Source: UMGS1601 sp964617585
Lineage (GTDB): Bacteria; Bacillota; Clostridia; Oscillospirales; Ruminococcaceae
DNA: 41,964 nucleotides
Direction: 5' to 3'
Assembly: GCA_964617585.1 (NCBI GenBank)
Contig: CAZTXS010000013.1
Coordinates: 1 to 41,964 of the forward strand
Each line of letters opens with the position of its first letter. Positions within the stretch are counted from its first letter, which is position 1. The notes below the pieces were generated by a model. That model saw only the letters and a program-made list of their open reading frames with translations, was not told the DNA's origin and did not search any database. The position numbers and the translations under genes are program-made. Below, piece by piece: positions 39,942 to 41,964 of this stretch.

Positions 39942-39970
39942 TTGAAAAAAATGTGTTTATGTAGTAAAAT
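39942..39970 (+). promoter_or_regulatory. Predicted nth promoter
   Basis: TTGAAA (39942-39947), a 17-nt spacer and TAAAAT (39965-39970). A start near 39977 rules out the earliest in-frame start codons for nth. Confidence 0.55.
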
Positions 39971-40046
39971 GATAAAGAATTATCAGAAATTTCAGTATAA
40001 AAACAGAAAGGAGTACATATTCCGCTTCGGAAATATGATTGAATAT

Positions 40047-40694
40047 ATGACTAAGAAAGAAAAAGCGCTGATTATCTGCGAAGAGCTTGAAAAGCTTTAT
40101 CCCGACGCTTTGTGCTCTCTTGTTTATTCCAAGCCTCATGAGCTTATGATTGCGGGAAGACTTTCGGCGCAGTGTACCGACGCACGGGTTAATATAGTTA
40201 CAAAAAAGCTTTTTGAAAAATATAAGTCGATAGACGATTTTGCCGACGCCGATTTGAGCGAAGTCGAACGAATTGTAAAGCCTTGCGGACTTTTTAAGAC
40301 AAAGGCTAAATCAATAGTTGAAATGTGCAGGCAGATTAGAGATGACTTCGGCGGAGAAATTCCTCAGACGATTGAGGAACTCACAACCCTTTCGGGCATT
40401 GGAAGAAAGACCGCCAACTTAATAATGGGAGATGTTTTTCACAAGCCTGCTATTGTGACCGATACCCACTGCATAAGAATCTGCGGAAGGCTGGGACTTA
40501 CGAAAAATAAAGAGCCTTTTAAGGTTGAGCAGGATTTGAGAAAAATCATTCCTCCTGAAAAAGGCTCGGATTTCTGTCATAGACTGGTTCTTTTCGGCAG
40601 GGACATCTGCAAGGCGAGAGGGGAGAAATGTGACGAATGCCGCTTAACGCATTTGTGTGATTATAACTTAGGCAAGAAGTCCCCCGTCTCTTAG
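40047..40694 (+). CDS. nth: Endonuclease III (Nth)
   Basis: Nth is a base-excision repair glycosylase and AP lyase for oxidised pyrimidines. Seen in 215 residues: the helix-hairpin-helix LTTLSGIGRKTANLIMG with the catalytic Lys, the catalytic Asp region VTDTHCIRICGRLGL, and four cysteines in C-x6-C-x2-C-x5-C for the iron-sulfur cluster. After HLCD the last residues (YNLGKKSPVS) and the stop codon are encoded by a repeat element, so the C-terminus was replaced by an insertion. The ATG at 40035 is an alternative start. A GAAAGGAG site lies farther upstream, separated by a small TTCCG/CGGAA hairpin. Confidence 0.93.
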   Translation: MTKKEKALIICEELEKLYPDALCSLVYSKPHELMIAGRLSAQCTDARVNIVTKKLFEKYKSIDDFADADLSEVERIVKPCGLFKTKAKSIVEMCRQIRDDFGGEIPQTIEELTTLSGIGRKTANLIMGDVFHKPAIVTDTHCIRICGRLGLTKNKEPFKVEQDLRKIIPPEKGSDFCHRLVLFGRDICKARGEKCDECRLTHLCDYNLGKKSPVS

Positions 40695-40810
40695 GCGACG
40701 GATTCCGTTACCCGTTCAGTAGCGGGATACAATACCCTACTGAACGACCGGTCGGCATTGCCGACCCTTGCAGCGTTGAATGACGGGCAAGCCCTTCAAG
40801 CCCTTATTTA
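40662..40810 (+). repeat. GC-rich structured repeat, copy E (overlaps the nth 3' end)
   Basis: This 149-bp copy starts inside nth and supplies its last codons and stop. The second helix is CCGTC/GACGG (CCGCC/GGCGG in copies C and D), and the third is CGTTCAG/CTGAACG, both compensatory changes. CTTGCC has become CTTGCA. The tail contains a short duplication (AAGCCCTTCAAGCCCTT). Confidence 0.9.
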
Positions 40811-40831
40811 ATAAAAAGAAATAAAGCAGAT

Positions 40832-40960
40832 AAAAAACCGCCTGAAGTTTTGCCCGGCAGGCATAAGGCAGTATTTGATGCAGGGATGTTCCTCGCCGTC
40901 ATCGAACAGCGGACAGCTACCGCTGGACAAAGGGCATCTGTTGCTATCAGAAAAGTGTCG
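40832..40960 (-). ncRNA. Candidate small RNA on the minus strand
   Basis: On the minus strand a plausible promoter (TTTACA at 40996-40991, 18-nt spacer, TAGAAT at 40972-40967) is followed about 130 nt later by a terminator-like hairpin (GCCTG/CAGGC with six T residues at 40832-40837). Between them, GATGC/GCATC can enclose CAGCGG/CCGCTG and GATG/CATC, a three-way junction. There is no good start codon for the one open frame, whose residues include four scattered cysteines. It could be an sRNA or a decayed gene. Outside it, the rest of 40811-41173 is AT-rich leader for the next gene. Confidence 0.3.
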
Positions 40961-41013
40961 TAAAATATTCTATAAATTTTCAAAAAACATTGTAAAAAAT
41001 ATTTTAAAAAATA

Positions 41014-41042
41014 TTGTATTTGTAGTTGATATGTGTTATACT
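41014..41042 (+). promoter_or_regulatory. Predicted promoter of the secreted protein gene
   Basis: TTGTAT (41014-41019), a 17-nt spacer and TATACT (41037-41042). The leader would be about 125 nt and includes a GGAGG at 41107-41111 that serves no obvious ORF. Confidence 0.45.
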
Positions 41043-41173
41043 ATTATAATAATCTTATATAGATATATAGGCAACAGACATTTGAAGGCAACAATGGCTT
41101 AAACCCGGAGGAAGAAAAATCAAACACAAGAATATTCTTTGGGCTATCAATAAAACAAGAAAGGAAATTTTTT

Positions 41174-41964
41174 ATGCAAGAAAAACTCAAAAACCACTTT
41201 GGAAAAGTCAGACAGTCAAAAAGCAGACGCTTGTCTATAATGTTAATAATATGTATAACATTTTCACTGTGTTCTGTGATGGGGATAACGGCATTTGCGG
41301 CAACCCGCCCTTCGGATATAGCGGATAATACCAAATATCACGAAATGCTGACAGACGGTATTTTTTCCAGTCAAACCAGTTGGAAGGGTATTGACAGACT
41401 AAATAATCCTATTAGTAAAGTTGAAGTAGATAAATATTCAAATTATGTTAGCACCGCACCGACAAAGCCTACATATTATCAAACAACAAGCAACAACGTA
41501 TTGGAGCTTAACGGTTATTCGGGAAATTATCCTGAAACCATTTATCAGAAAGTAAAGGTAATTCCGGGTAGTAAGGTTTATATTTCTTATCAGTACACGA
41601 AAAGAACTAATTCAACGGCTTCCAGTATAGTACAAAGTATGCTGCTTTCTGCAGTTCCTGCGTCTTCTTTTAACGGAACCACAACTGTTTATGCAGAAGC
41701 AAATCTTACACGAGACATTTTTGCAAACAACAAGCTCACTGATGTAACCGTGCTTAGCGGGAATGCCACTGTTTCAAACGGTACTATTACCGCCGGTAGC
41801 AGTTGGTCTGAAATATATGCGGAGTATCAGGTGCCCAGCGATGTGTACGAAGTATATGTCGCCTTTCATGGGGTTTCACCGAGTGGTAGTACAACTGCTA
41901 CTAATGACACTACAGTTGCCGTCGGAAACATCCTTGCTTATGCTTCTGCCAGAACGGCAACGAT
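41174..41964 (+). CDS. Secreted or cell-surface protein, 3' end beyond the window
   Basis: The frame starts at an ATG with AGAAAGGAA upstream and is still open after 263 codons at the window edge. The N-terminus has basic residues (KVRQSKSRR), a hydrophobic core (LSIMLIICITFSLCSVMGITAFA) and a signal peptidase site after AFA. The mature part is rich in Ser, Thr, Asn and Tyr, with beta-strand-like stretches such as KVIPGSKVYISYQYTKR that recall carbohydrate-binding or jelly-roll surface domains. No enzyme motif is visible in the part seen. It is probably an exported adhesin or cell-wall protein. Confidence 0.8.
   Translation, partial: MQEKLKNHFGKVRQSKSRRLSIMLIICITFSLCSVMGITAFAATRPSDIADNTKYHEMLTDGIFSSQTSWKGIDRLNNPISKVEVDKYSNYVSTAPTKPTYYQTTSNNVLELNGYSGNYPETIYQKVKVIPGSKVYISYQYTKRTNSTASSIVQSMLLSAVPASSFNGTTTVYAEANLTRDIFANNKLTDVTVLSGNATVSNGTITAGSSWSEIYAEYQVPSDVYEVYVAFHGVSPSGSTTATNDTTVAVGNILAYASARTAT

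Noticed and set aside
10081..40810. CRISPR array or group II intron as explanation for the repeats
   Set aside because: The copies are kilobases apart, with no spacers and no reverse transcriptase, and are far too short for an intron.
40875..41102. A 75-residue plus-strand frame after nth
   Set aside because: It has no ribosome site, and its second half translates AT-rich leader and promoter sequence of the next gene.

Overview
The window looks like a chromosomal segment of a low-GC, spore-forming Firmicute, most like the gut Oscillospirales/Ruminococcaceae group. The sporulation and germination genes (spoIIM-like, a SPOCS/LysM protein, spoIVA, ypeB), AGGAGG-type ribosome binding sites and Gram-positive gene pairs (lon-engB, rpsF-ssb-rpsR, yerC) support this. 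That placement is inference from gene content. Most genes lie on the minus strand and are core housekeeping genes. There is no prophage, transposase or CRISPR array.

Layout. 1-300: tRNA-Val and tRNA-Asp behind a consensus promoter, then a broken tRNA 5' half at the window edge. 300-5550: two minus-strand units, yerC-methyltransferase-hslO and lon-engB. 5600-8800: rpsF-ssb-rpsR, then a RING/zinc-ribbon membrane protein followed by galU. 8820-10250: prfB on plus, with no frameshift site. 10250-13480: a tetrahydrofolate riboswitch, then folT, proC, spoIIM-like and yesL-like genes. 13490-16650: pfkA and a PASTA protein whose kinase domain has lost its catalytic residues. 16840-21160: a divergent type IIA topoisomerase pair. 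21400-24530: SPOCS/LysM protein and spoIVA on plus. 24570-29900: a pilin-like protein with an Asp-Pro linker, a PII-like protein, prmA, and an ArsR-regulated Cd/Zn ATPase. 29990-35410: eno, ypeB, clpC. 35500-36400: two tiny membrane peptides. 36390-39810: a large YfhO-family protein. 39940-40700: nth. 41174-end: start of a secreted protein.

The most unusual signal is a GC-rich intergenic repeat of about 95-150 bp. It is present in five copies (10081, 21219, 32724, 35775, 40662), all on the plus strand, plus one half copy on minus (29931-29981). The copies share TATAACTTAGGCAAG at the 5' end and a TTGAATGACGGGCAAG-type tail. They keep three or four helices, two of which show compensatory changes between copies. 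One CTTGCC segment is flanked by two GGCAAG segments, so two mutually exclusive helices are possible. One copy supplies the stop codon of nth, and another lies just downstream of a perfect consensus promoter. I do not recognise this as a named RNA family.

Other points of interest are the pseudokinase-PASTA receptor, the divergent topoisomerase with Ala at the quinolone-contact serine position, a perfect 13-bp inverted repeat covering the spoIIM-like start codon, a 10-bp palindrome over the prmA promoter, and a set of promoters with a TTTACT -35 box.
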